Positions 1 through 6,559 of a stretch of 11,427 nucleotides of DNA are shown here, in pieces. A model generated the notes under the pieces. It made no database searches. It saw only the letters and a list, made by a program, of their open reading frames with translations, and had not been told where the DNA came from. The stretch is from assembly GCA_041589295.1 (NCBI GenBank), contig JBFHVZ010000131.1, positions 1 through 11,427 of the forward strand, given 5' to 3'. This DNA is from Bermanella sp041589295 (lineage in GTDB: Bacteria; Pseudomonadota; Gammaproteobacteria; Pseudomonadales; Oceanobacteraceae). The position numbers were made by a program, and so were the translations under genes. Positions within the stretch are counted from its first letter, which is position 1. Each line of letters starts with the position of its first letter.

Positions 1-410
1 CGCCTGAACCGGCTTGGATATCCAAGTAGGCGTTACATTCGTCGGTTTCGCCGCTGAACATGCGACGGAATTCCAGTACTTCCAACTGAGCTTTTAGGCC
101 AGCCAGTTCTTCCTCAACGGCTTCTACACTGTCGGCGTCGTTTTCTTCCACCGCCATGTCGAGCAGGTCTTTGGCGTCGGCCAAACCAGAGTCCATGGTC
201 TCGATGGTTTTAACCACGGCTTCCAGCGCACTGCGCTCTTTACCTAGGGCTTGGGCACGCTCGGGTTCGTTCCAGACCGCAGGCTCCCCTAATTCACGTT
301 CGACTTCGACTAAGCGCTCGGCTTTTGTATCGTAGTCAAAGATACCCCCTAAGGGTGTTGGTGCGGGTTTGCAGGTCTTTGATGAGGTTCAGAATTGGTT
401 GGATTTCCAA
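1..410 (-). CDS. prfB: Peptide chain release factor 2, 5' part (programmed frameshift)
   Basis: RF2 recognises UGA and UAA stop codons and triggers peptide release on the ribosome. The window holds the first ~136 residues; the rest lies beyond base 1. Translation begins at a TTG (410-408), preceded by GGAG (418-421) at 7-nt spacing, and gives MEIQPILN..., matching the usual RF2 start (MEINPI... in pseudomonads). After 24 codons the frame meets TGA (338-336) and must shift +1 at CTT-TGA-C, skipping base 338 and continuing as DYDTKAERLVEVERELG. Further RF2 landmarks are VWNEPERAQALGKER, LEFRRMFSGE and YLDIQAGSG at the window edge, just before the expected GTEAQDW. An upstream ATG at 518 would add 36 residues unlike RF2 and has no support. 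The gene is divergent from dbpA. Identification is very secure; the TTG start is a strong inference. Confidence 0.95.
335..350 (-). promoter_or_regulatory. prfB: prfB +1 programmed frameshift site
   Basis: Read on the minus strand the site is AGGGGGTATCTTTGAC. It has the classic elements: an internal Shine-Dalgarno AGGGGG (350-345), three spacer bases, the slippery CTT codon (341-339) and the in-frame TGA followed by C (338-335). In the known RF2 autoregulation, scarce RF2 makes TGA decoding slow, the ribosome slips +1 and full-length RF2 is made; abundant RF2 terminates at codon 25. All elements match the E. coli arrangement. Confidence 0.96.
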
Positions 411-451
411 GGCTGGGCTCCGACGAAGTGGGACTAAAAAATAATCGGCGG

Positions 452-481
452 ATTTTACAGAAAATAGATATTGAATGACAG
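452..481 (-). promoter_or_regulatory. Candidate prfB promoter
   Basis: On the minus strand a CTGTCA (-35-like, 481-476, 4 of 6 to TTGACA) lies 18 bases before TAAAAT (-10-like, 457-452, 5 of 6 to TATAAT). The predicted start would leave a leader of about 35 bases before the TTG start of prfB. This is pattern matching only. Confidence 0.35.
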
Positions 482-529
482 TTGTGGGGGGCGCTTTATA
501 TGCCCACAACATACGCAATCCCCAAACCC

Positions 530-538
530 TGATAAAAT
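530..538 (+). promoter_or_regulatory. Candidate extended -10 promoter for dbpA
   Basis: TGATAAAAT fits an extended -10 element (TGN followed by TAAAAT, one mismatch to TATAAT). No good -35 is visible 16-18 bases upstream, which extended -10 promoters can tolerate. Transcription would begin near 545, about 27 bases before the TTG start of dbpA. Confidence 0.35.
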
Positions 539-571
539 CCGCCTTTTACACCCTGCCGTACCGAGGCCACC

Positions 572-1978
572 TTGAGTAATTCGCCACAAAACAGCGCCTT
601 CAACACCCTAGACTTGCACCCAGAACTGCTGCAAAACCTTGAGTCTTTGGGCTATGAGCACATGACCGCCATTCAAGCGCAGAGCCTACCGGCGGTTTTG
701 GACGGCAAAGATGTCATCGGCCAGGGCAAAACCGGCTCGGGCAAAACCGCGGCCTTCGGCCTTGGCCTGCTGAACAAGTTGGACGTCAGCCAGTTCCGCG
801 TGCAAGCCCTTGTGCTGTGCCCGACCCGCGAGCTAGCCGACCAAGTGGCCAAAGAGATTCGCAAACTGGCCCGCGCCATCCATAACATCAAGGTACTGAC
901 CCTGTGCGGCGGCATGCCCTTTGGCCCGCAAATAGGCTCTTTGGAACACGGCGCGCACATTATCGTGGGCACCCCCGGACGCATCGAAGAGCACGTACGC
1001 AAAGGCACGCTGCAACTGGGCAGCCTCACCACTCTAGTGTTGGACGAAGCAGACCGCATGTTAGAAATGGGCTTTCAGGACGCCATCGATGCCATTTTGG
1101 CGCAAACCCCAAAAGCCCGTCAGACGCTGTTATTCAGCGCCACTTATCCACAACAGATAGAAGCCATTGCCCAGCGCATCATGCAGTCGCCTGTGATGGT
1201 GAAGGTAGAAAGCACCCACGATACCTTGACCATCGACCAACGCTTTTACCTAGTAGAAAAAGACGAGCGACTAACGGCTACGCAAAAGCTATTACTAGAA
1301 CACAACCCCAGCAGCGCGGTGGTTTTCTGCAACACCAAAAAAGAAAGTCAGGAAGTTTCCGACCAATTGAACACCATGGGCTTTAGCTCGGTGGCTCTGC
1401 ACGGCGACCTAGAGCAAAAAGCGCGCGATCAAATTCTGGTGCGTTTTGCCAACAAAAGCGCATCCGTATTGGTGGCCACAGACGTGGCCGCGCGCGGTTT
1501 GGATGTGCAGGATTTAGACTTGGTTATAAACTACCACCTAACCCGCGACAGCGAAGTGCATGTACACCGCATTGGTCGTACCGGACGCGGTGGTAATTCC
1601 GGGTTGGCTTGCACCCTGTACACCAGCAGCGAAGACCACAAAATTGCTCAGCTGGAAGAATACCTAGGCATCGAAGTCACCGCCCACCCACTGCCGCGCG
1701 ACAGCGTATTAAACAAACCACCACGTCGTCCCGACATGGTGACGCTGCAAATTGACGGCGGCAAAAAACAAAAACTAAGACCCGGCGATATCGTGGGCGC
1801 GCTGACCAGCACAGCCAAAGGTCAACAAGCGGTCGAATTTGCCGAAGTGGGAAAAATCAGCGTGTTTGATAACTGCGCTTATGTGGCCGTACACAAACAG
1901 GCGGCTAAGCTGGCGCTGCAAAAAATCAGCGAAGGCAAAATGAAAGGCCGTTCGTTTAGGGTAAGACGAATTCGCTAG
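572..1978 (+). CDS. dbpA: ATP-dependent RNA helicase DbpA
   Basis: DEAD-box RNA helicase that in E. coli is activated by hairpin 92 of 23S rRNA and acts late in 50S subunit assembly. The 468 residues compare with 457 in E. coli. Visible motifs: Q motif (F10 to Q36), Walker A GKTGSGKT (52-59), PTRELA (84-89), TPGR (134-137), DEAD (158-161), SAT (189-191), ATDVAARGLD (302-311) and HRIGRTGRG (332-340). The C-terminal domain (about 388-468, with KLRPGDIVGALT and VGKISVFDNCAYVAV) is the DbpA-type RNA-binding domain that separates it from RhlE, SrmB and DeaD. The start is a TTG with GAGG at 563-566 and 5-nt spacing; no better ATG precedes the Q motif. The gene is divergent from prfB, and its last 23 bases overlap the opposing DUF523 gene. 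Confidence 0.96.
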   Translation: MSNSPQNSAFNTLDLHPELLQNLESLGYEHMTAIQAQSLPAVLDGKDVIGQGKTGSGKTAAFGLGLLNKLDVSQFRVQALVLCPTRELADQVAKEIRKLARAIHNIKVLTLCGGMPFGPQIGSLEHGAHIIVGTPGRIEEHVRKGTLQLGSLTTLVLDEADRMLEMGFQDAIDAILAQTPKARQTLLFSATYPQQIEAIAQRIMQSPVMVKVESTHDTLTIDQRFYLVEKDERLTATQKLLLEHNPSSAVVFCNTKKESQEVSDQLNTMGFSSVALHGDLEQKARDQILVRFANKSASVLVATDVAARGLDVQDLDLVINYHLTRDSEVHVHRIGRTGRGGNSGLACTLYTSSEDHKIAQLEEYLGIEVTAHPLPRDSVLNKPPRRPDMVTLQIDGGKKQKLRPGDIVGALTSTAKGQQAVEFAEVGKISVFDNCAYVAVHKQAAKLALQKISEGKMKGRSFRVRRIR

Positions 1979-2429
1979 TCAGCCTATCCAACTCTTCTTG
2001 AGAAAAGACCTTCACGCCGTGCTGTTTTAACAGCGCGGCAGTGACACCGTCGCCGTTAATTAACTTGCCGCTAAAACTGCCATCATAAATTCGACCACTG
2101 CCGCACGACGGGCTGCGCGCCATTAAGATTGCAACGCGAATATGATGCTGACGACACAAAGCCAGAGCGTGTTGCGCGCCCTTTTCAAATTCTGCGGTCA
2201 CGTCATCACCGCTCGCGGTTTGAATTAAACGCTGACCATTTGCTTGCATTTGCATCTCGGCCGGTGGGCGCGGCGTCGGTAAACCACCTGCCATTTCTGG
2301 ACACACAGAAATCAAACGACCTTCTGCTTGTAAGCGCTGAATGAACGGATGATCCAGCGGTTTTGCTTGGCCATCGTAGCGAACAGGATCACCCAACAGG
2401 CAAGCGCTAATTAATACTTTCTCGGACAT
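1956..2429 (-). CDS. DUF523 / TudS-like [4Fe-4S] desulfidase family protein
   Basis: A 157-residue DUF523 protein. Characterised relatives (TudS) are [4Fe-4S] enzymes that remove sulfur from thiouracil or thio-UMP; the activity of this copy is inferred. Three conserved cysteine motifs typical of cluster binding are present: SACLLG (C10), VCPE (C43) and SPSCG (C109), together with VRYDG and GGLPTPRPPAE. There is no DUF1722 extension, so it is the single-domain form. The start is the ATG at 2429, which overlaps the TAA of the upstream thioredoxin-like gene by one base (TAATG), indicating translational coupling; the ATG at 2450 would only add MGCTVVV. The 3' end overlaps dbpA tail to tail by 23 bases. 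Family assignment is confident, substrate is not. Confidence 0.88.
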   Translation of the reverse strand: MSEKVLISACLLGDPVRYDGQAKPLDHPFIQRLQAEGRLISVCPEMAGGLPTPRPPAEMQMQANGQRLIQTASGDDVTAEFEKGAQHALALCRQHHIRVAILMARSPSCGSGRIYDGSFSGKLINGDGVTAALLKQHGVKVFSQEELDRLTSEFVLP

Positions 2430-2956
2430 TACAACCACTGTGCAACCCAATTACGTAACGGGTCTGGAGCGGCATAGTTGATGGCTTGATACAAATCCTC
2501 GCCCTTCATAAGCACAGCAGATTGACCGACAGTGACATTAAACCCTTGCTCGGTATATTCAGTACGAATGTATTGCGGCGCAGAAACCTGAAGATATTTG
2601 GCAAACAATAGCGGATACCCTGGCACCTGATATTGAACAGCCAATTCACGATTGGCTTGCGAACGTTCTGGATTTACACGCACTTTAATCACAGGTAGCA
2701 AGTGGGTCGAAAATTCCGCTTGATCGAAATACTCACGATCCAACTTTTTACAAAAACGGCACCAGTCTGCATAGAAATACACTAATACCGGTGCACCCGT
2801 CCGTTCGCTTTCGACCAGCGCTTGTTGGTATCCGCGCGCGCCTGAGTACCAGTCGTTAGATATGTATTCGCTCTGAATACGATCACGTTTTAGGTAATAA
2901 TCCCAACCTTGATAGCCACCTAAAACAATCAAGCCGATTAAAAGCCATTTATTCAT
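2429..2956 (-). CDS. Membrane-anchored thioredoxin-like protein
   Basis: A 175-residue protein with an N-terminal hydrophobic segment (about residues 4-16) that should act as a signal anchor, placing a thioredoxin-fold domain in the periplasm. The fold is indicated by VLVYFYADWCRFCKK, with a CRFC redox motif at 66-69, and by VPGYP with the probable cis-proline P115. This resembles the Thioredoxin_7 / DsbD C-terminal-like group rather than cytoplasmic thioredoxin (CGPC). A likely role is thiol-disulfide exchange or reduction of an envelope partner; no partner is identifiable. The ATG at 2956 has AAGGA about 8 bases upstream. The stop overlaps the start of the DUF523 gene (TAATG), so the two are very probably co-translated. 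Confidence 0.82.
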   Translation of the reverse strand: MNKWLLIGLIVLGGYQGWDYYLKRDRIQSEYISNDWYSGARGYQQALVESERTGAPVLVYFYADWCRFCKKLDREYFDQAEFSTHLLPVIKVRVNPERSQANRELAVQYQVPGYPLLFAKYLQVSAPQYIRTEYTEQGFNVTVGQSAVLMKGEDLYQAINYAAPDPLRNWVAQWL

Positions 2957-3002
2957 CTTGCATTTCCTTTGTTCATTATTGTCTGTACAACCGTGTCACC
3001 TG

Positions 3003-3503
3003 TTAGAACAAATCGATAGCCCAAGTACCACGCATCCACATGCAATCGCCTGCATCCAGCAGCATGTGAATCATCAAGCCCAATCCAATCAACCGCGTCT
3101 TAGGAAACGCGCACAGGACAGCATAAATTAAAATGGGCCATTCGGTATGCAGTGGGTGAAAACCAATGCTACAACGATCGGCTTGGTAAATCGGCGTGGC
3201 TAGTAAGTGGTCGATATCCACGATCATAGTCACCATCATAATGGTAAACGCTACCTGCGTTGATGATACTGCGTTAAAAAATTTCTTAGGTTGCTCATTT
3301 ACTGCATGTAAACTGCGCACCTTCGAAATTTTTTGCCTTGCCTCATATTCCTCGCTTACGCGTTTATTTCCGCTGCACTTTTCACTATGACCTCCACTAC
3401 GACCTCCGCCATGACGAAAAAAAATTAGCGCGACCATAAGCGGCACTAACACATGCAACAGCAAATGAATCTGGCCACGCCATTCGTTTAATAAATCCAG
3501 CAT
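3003..3503 (-). CDS. DUF6122-type membrane protein carrying an in-frame repeat insertion
   Basis: A 166-residue small integral membrane protein. The ends look like the DUF6122 family, distantly reminiscent of membrane-bound YdjM-type putative metal hydrolases: LLLHVLVPLMVALIFFR (helix 1), MIVDIDHLLATPIY, DRCSIGFHPLHT, and IGLGLMIHMLLDAGDC near the end. The D-x-D-H, HPLH and H-x-x-x-D residues could bind a metal. As I recall the family, IFFR is followed within about 7 residues by the AW-rich second helix. Here about 50 residues intervene (roughly 31-84), hydrophilic and rich in G, K, E and S, and most of them (46-87) are encoded by a palindromic repeat. The ATG at 3503 has GGAG 5 bases upstream. 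The gene sits 36 bases after ppiC and 46 bases before the thioredoxin-like gene, probably in one transcript. Function is unknown, and the insertion may or may not be tolerated. Confidence 0.68.
   Translation of the reverse strand: MLDLLNEWRGQIHLLLHVLVPLMVALIFFRHGGGRSGGHSEKCSGNKRVSEEYEARQKISKVRSLHAVNEQPKKFFNAVSSTQVAFTIMMVTMIVDIDHLLATPIYQADRCSIGFHPLHTEWPILIYAVLCAFPKTRLIGLGLMIHMLLDAGDCMWMRGTWAIDLF
3244..3367 (-). repeat. Palindromic ~124-bp repeat, copy A (inside the DUF6122-type gene)
   Basis: An imperfect palindrome homologous to the copy at 10438-10560. Outer arms are GTAAACGC (3244-3251) and GCGTTTAT (3360-3367), pairing at 7 of 8 positions. Inner arms AAAAAATTTC and GAAATTTTTT are perfect, and the tip is TTTAC-TGCAT-GTAAA. 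The first 32 bases match the reverse complement of the other copy at 27 positions, and the other arm (3328-3367) at about 30 of 40. It reads in the same orientation relative to its host transcript as the other copy. In size and nested-hairpin form it resembles ERIC-like or MITE-like elements, without the ERIC consensus. Confidence 0.85.
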
Positions 3504-3539
3504 ATTTGCTCCAATTAATACGCCTGCGAGGACGCCAGC

Positions 3540-3818
3540 CTAACTCCGATAAAGGGTTTTAATCAGATGAAAACCAAACTGCGTTTTGATGGGCCCATGT
3601 ATTTTAAGAATTGGGCGTTTAAAAACCACGTCGTCAAAGGCTTTCACCATATCGCCTTTGTGGAACTCACCTAAATTACCGCCGTTTTTCTTCGACGGAC
3701 AGGTGGAATATTTTTTTGCCAACTTGGCGAAATCTTCACCTTTGGCAAGGCGCTGTTTCAGCTCTTCGGCAAGGGCTTTGTCTTTTACTAAAATATGGCA
3801 GGCGCTGGCTATGGGCAT
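3540..3818 (-). CDS. ppiC: Peptidyl-prolyl cis-trans isomerase C (parvulin)
   Basis: A small cytoplasmic parvulin-type isomerase that speeds cis-trans isomerisation of X-Pro bonds. From the ATG at 3818 it is 92 residues, against 93 in E. coli PpiC, and consists of the parvulin domain alone: HILVKDKALAEEL, FAKLAKKYSTCPS, GGNLGEFHKGDMVKAFD and TQFGFHLIKTLYRS. This start gives MPIASACHILVK, aligning with MAKTAAALHILVK, and has GAGAG just upstream. An ATG at 3833 (MREQF) is possible. The start at 3851 is rejected because its extra residues come from a REP element. It is the first gene of the minus-strand cluster. No signal peptide is present. Confidence 0.93.
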   Translation of the reverse strand: MPIASACHILVKDKALAEELKQRLAKGEDFAKLAKKYSTCPSKKNGGNLGEFHKGDMVKAFDDVVFKRPILKIHGPIKTQFGFHLIKTLYRS

Positions 3819-3838
3819 AAATTGTTCTCTCATCACTC

Positions 3839-3891
3839 TGTAGGAGCCCACCCCGTGGGCGATGAATCGCGCAGAGGGCTGCGCTCCTACA
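3839..3891. repeat. REP doublet (REPIN-like), two inverted REP elements
   Basis: Two REP-like units face each other. The plus-strand unit begins TGTAGGAGC at 3839, followed by a CCCAC-CCC-GTGGG stem and CGAT. The minus-strand unit begins TGTAGGAGC at 3891, followed by a GCAG-CCCT-CTGC stem and GCGAT. The GTAGGAGC head, GC stem and GCGAT tail match the form of Pseudomonas-type REP sequences mobilised by RAYT transposases. No RAYT gene is in this window. The element lies directly upstream of ppiC, probably in its leader. Confidence 0.82.
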
Positions 3892-3933
3892 ATTAGCTAT
3901 ATTTGAAGCGTATTTTAGCGCCTTTGCTTGCGA

Positions 3934-3948
3934 TATACTGCCTACAAT
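3934..3948 (+). promoter_or_regulatory. Candidate -10 boxes for yaeQ
   Basis: Two hexamers, TATACT (3934-3939) and TACAAT (3943-3948), each match TATAAT at 5 of 6 positions. No convincing -35 stands at proper spacing. Transcription from either would start before the hairpin at 3970-4022, putting that hairpin in the yaeQ leader RNA. Confidence 0.3.
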
Positions 3949-3969
3949 TTGTAACCCCGCTAAACACTA

Positions 3970-4022
3970 GGGCACCTCTGGATAATACAGAATAGGCTCT
4001 AGTGTATTATTCAGAGGCGCCC
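3970..4022 (+). promoter_or_regulatory. Long hairpin covering the yaeQ ribosome-binding site
   Basis: A left arm CCTCTGGATAATACA (3975-3989) and a right arm TGTATTATTCAGAGG (4003-4017) pair at 14 of 15 positions, and the remaining one is a G-U wobble. Beyond one A-C mismatch, GGGC (3970-3973) pairs with GCCC (4019-4022). The loop is 13 bases. The right arm contains AGAGG (4013-4017), the only Shine-Dalgarno-like stretch before the yaeQ ATG at 4029. The hairpin could therefore control translation, or it could be a small MITE with terminal inverted repeats GGGCACCTCTG and CAGAGGCGCCC. No T-run follows, so it is not an obvious terminator. Confidence 0.7.
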
Positions 4023-4028
4023 CAGTTT

Positions 4029-4562
4029 ATGGCCCTAAAAGCAACCATTTTCAAAGCTGACTTGGCGATTTCTGATATGGATCGCCACTACTACGACAAC
4101 CACAGCCTAACCATCGCTCGCCATCCCTCAGAGAGCGACCTGCGCATGATGGTGCGGGTGTTGGCCTTTGCCTTAAACGCCCATGAGCAGCTGAGCTTTA
4201 CCAAGGGCCTTTCCACCCAAGACGAACCCGACCTTTGGCAAAAGAGCCTATCCGGCGAGATCGAGCTGTGGATTGATTTGGGCAATCCAGATGAAAAGCG
4301 TATTCGACAAGCCTGTGGCAAAGCCAAGCAGGTGATTATTTACAACTACGGCGGCAATAGCTCAGACGTTTGGTGGCAACAAACCCAGAGCAAGCTCACA
4401 CGCTTTGATAACCTAAGTGTGGTCAACCTAACATCAGAGGATATGGATGCCTTGTCTGCAATGGTCAATAAAACCATGACGCTGAACATTACCATTCAAG
4501 AGGGAGACATGTTTGTGAGTGATGATGCGAACAGTGTTCAGGTGGCGGCCGTAAGGCGGTAG
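4029..4562 (+). CDS. yaeQ: YaeQ family protein
   Basis: A 177-residue YaeQ protein (E. coli YaeQ is about 181). The family adopts a PD-(D/E)XK nuclease-like fold by crystal structure, but its biochemical role is not established. Visible family signatures: MALKATIFKADL at the start, LTIARHPSESDLRMMVR (27-43), FTKGLSTQDEPDLW (57-70), LWIDLGNPDEKRIRQAC (80-96), WWQQTQSKLTRFDNLSV (115-131) and TMTLNITIQEG (149-159). The ATG at 4029 is chosen because it gives the conserved MALKATI start; the GTG at 4002 would only add residues encoded by the leader hairpin. The AGAGG at 4013-4017 is 11 bases away, a rather long spacing. The gene converges on the TIGR03545 gene. Confidence 0.93.
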   Translation: MALKATIFKADLAISDMDRHYYDNHSLTIARHPSESDLRMMVRVLAFALNAHEQLSFTKGLSTQDEPDLWQKSLSGEIELWIDLGNPDEKRIRQACGKAKQVIIYNYGGNSSDVWWQQTQSKLTRFDNLSVVNLTSEDMDALSAMVNKTMTLNITIQEGDMFVSDDANSVQVAAVRR

Positions 4563-4566
4563 GAAT

Positions 4567-4591
4567 AGCCACCAGCGTATTGCTGGCAGCT
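4567..4591. terminator. Weak hairpin between convergent genes
   Basis: CCAGC (4572-4576) and GCTGG (4582-4586) form a 5-bp stem with a GTATT loop, extended across a small internal loop by AGC and GCT. It lies in the 49-base gap between the converging yaeQ and TIGR03545 genes, where a shared terminator would be expected. There is no U-run on either side, so intrinsic termination is doubtful. Confidence 0.25.
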
Positions 4592-4611
4592 ATATGTGAG
4601 TTAAACGGGCT

Positions 4612-6549
4612 TTAGAACAAGTTTTTAAGTTTGTCTTTGGCCTGTTTTTCTAGCTCTTTTTGCTTTTCTTTCTGCTGACGTTTAAGTTCTTCTTCTTTTT
4701 CTTTTTGTTTGCGTTTTAATTCCGCTTCTTTCTTTTTCGCGGCTTCTTGAGCCTCGCGTTTTTTCTGATCTTCGAAGCTGGCCATTTTTTTACGGCTTAG
4801 CTCGGTAATTTTTTTATCAAGCTTACTCATATCACCGTCGGCTACACCCAGTTCTTTTAACAAGCCTTGGTAATCCCCTGCATAGGCCAGCATTTGTTCT
4901 TTCAATTTGGCTTTGAGTTCTTTCTCGAAGGCTTTTTGCTTGTCTTTAATCACTTGATTAAAAATGGCTTGTAGCTTTTCATCTAAGTCGGAATTAAAAC
5001 CAACCTTAGGAGAGCGCAGCGGGCCATTGGCATCGGCATTCAAATCAAAGCTTGGGATTTTAGTCAGGGCATTGTTCAACTCTTTCGCAACAAGGGTGCG
5101 ATCTTTAGTACTGAACTTCGCTTGGGTAAATTGGGCGCGGCCATCAAGGCTAAGCTGGCCATCTGTGATGCTACCCTTTGCGTTAATGGCCACTTGGCTG
5201 CTATCCAGTTTTAAACCGGCCATGCCTAGGTCCATTTTTTTCACTCGGTAATTGTCCACTTGTAAATCAAAACGATCTACCGCCTGTTTTTGACGGCGAT
5301 CCATCACGCCGTTAAGCAAAATATTTTGCGCTGCGCCGAACGACGCGCTGCGAATAACCAAGGTTGTGGGCTTAGCAATCACGTCTTGCTGATCTGTAAT
5401 ATTGTTTACCGAAACGGCAATATCACCTTGATCCATGGTTGACGTGAAGGCCACTTTTTTGATCCATAGATTTGGCAATGGACGATCTGTTTTAAAGTGT
5501 ACGTAACGGCCATGTACTGCTGGGTCTTTATCTTCTTCGGCGAGTTCTTCTTCAGCCGTTTCATCAGACGCTAACAGCGGTGCAATTTTTTCGTAAATTT
5601 CCAGCGCTTGCAGTGCGTATTGTGCGCTTTCACCGCCGAACAATAGTCCACTTAAATTGGCGATCCCTTGGTTGTCCAAACTGTACTTGCCTTTAAGTTG
5701 CTCGTAGTCAGATTCAGGCGCATCCTTTAGTAGCTTCCACTTTTCGTTTAATTCTTTTTTACCAACCGAAATCGCTTTTTTAGCCGCCGCCACAGCGGCT
5801 TTATCTTGCTTAAATTGTTTATTCAGTTCATCAAATTCTTTTTTGCGTTGTTTGAAATCTTCAATAGATTCAAAGCGTCCATTAATGATGGCGTTCAGGC
5901 GAGTTTCGTATTGTTTAAGCGCTTGCGCATTCGGCACGTTGGCAATGGCTTGATCAATTTCTGCGCGATGGGTTTGATAGCTTTGCTTGAAGGCTTTACC
6001 GTGTTCTACGGTTTTCAGCGGTTCGCGGGCTAGCACTTCATCTGTACTCGGCAGGGCTTGCGCCATGTTGTCTAAGGCGCTGCTTTCGGCTTCGGCTTTT
6101 TTCGATGCAACCTCTTGTGTTTCATCTGCCGATGCCTGCGCTGCGGCTTTTTCTTCTGCCACTTCTTCGCTTGGCGCTTCTACCGGTAAAGCACCAGAAG
6201 TAGAACGTGCTGTGCCAAAGGCAACACCACTCAACGAAAGTTCTTCGACTATGCCCTTACCTAATAACAGCGGCACAAATGCAACGTCAGCCACGGCTCG
6301 CTCTATACTGACGACGTTTGTCATGGGGCTTTTGGCATCCGCCACTTGCACGCCCTGAATAACCACACCCACTGGGTTTAAGGTTAAATCTACCGAGGCG
6401 ATATCAACTTTGGCACCGACCGCTTTGCTGCCTGCACTTTCTAACGCCATTTTCATTAACGGGCCAGCAGCAAACAACCAACCTGCCACCAATAACCCTG
6501 CAACAACGATAAAGCCAATTAAACCGGGCCAACGAATCCATTGTTTCAT
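4612..6549 (-). CDS. TIGR03545-like AsmA-related membrane-anchored protein
   Basis: A 645-residue protein of the TIGR03545 type. In order: one transmembrane anchor (about 7-28); an AsmA-like segment (about 34-110) with the pattern SVDLTLNPVGVVIQGVQV and LLLGKGIVEELSLSGV, typical of the bridge-forming AsmA/TamB superfamily; an Ala/Glu-rich linker (about 125-160); a long helical, coiled-coil-prone region (about 170-330) with an acidic stretch EEELAEED; a beta-rich part (about 348-510); and a highly charged Lys/Glu coiled coil to the end. It is probably an inner-membrane protein with its bulk in the periplasm. The start is the ATG at 6549, with AAGGAG at 6-nt spacing overlapping the TAA of the upstream gene; the ATG at 6582 lies inside that gene and lacks support. 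Function is unknown; envelope lipid handling is inferred from the AsmA-like part. Confidence 0.8.
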   Translation of the reverse strand: MKQWIRWPGLIGFIVVAGLLVAGWLFAAGPLMKMALESAGSKAVGAKVDIASVDLTLNPVGVVIQGVQVADAKSPMTNVVSIERAVADVAFVPLLLGKGIVEELSLSGVAFGTARSTSGALPVEAPSEEVAEEKAAAQASADETQEVASKKAEAESSALDNMAQALPSTDEVLAREPLKTVEHGKAFKQSYQTHRAEIDQAIANVPNAQALKQYETRLNAIINGRFESIEDFKQRKKEFDELNKQFKQDKAAVAAAKKAISVGKKELNEKWKLLKDAPESDYEQLKGKYSLDNQGIANLSGLLFGGESAQYALQALEIYEKIAPLLASDETAEEELAEEDKDPAVHGRYVHFKTDRPLPNLWIKKVAFTSTMDQGDIAVSVNNITDQQDVIAKPTTLVIRSASFGAAQNILLNGVMDRRQKQAVDRFDLQVDNYRVKKMDLGMAGLKLDSSQVAINAKGSITDGQLSLDGRAQFTQAKFSTKDRTLVAKELNNALTKIPSFDLNADANGPLRSPKVGFNSDLDEKLQAIFNQVIKDKQKAFEKELKAKLKEQMLAYAGDYQGLLKELGVADGDMSKLDKKITELSRKKMASFEDQKKREAQEAAKKKEAELKRKQKEKEEELKRQQKEKQKELEKQAKDKLKNLF

Positions 6550-6559
6550 ACTGCGCTCC

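Noticed and set aside
336..338. TGA in prfB as a disabling mutation
   Set aside because: The full RF2 frameshift signal (AGGGGG, CTT-TGA-C) surrounds it, so it is the normal regulatory stop.
904..1386. A 160-codon plus-strand open frame inside dbpA
   Set aside because: It overlaps the well-supported DbpA frame throughout, and its translation is rich in H, R and S with no recognisable domain; it is a shadow frame.
3819..3851. Longer ppiC beginning at ATG 3851
   Set aside because: The extra residues MGSYRV are encoded by the REP element and its edge, and the family starts at about residue 12 of that frame.
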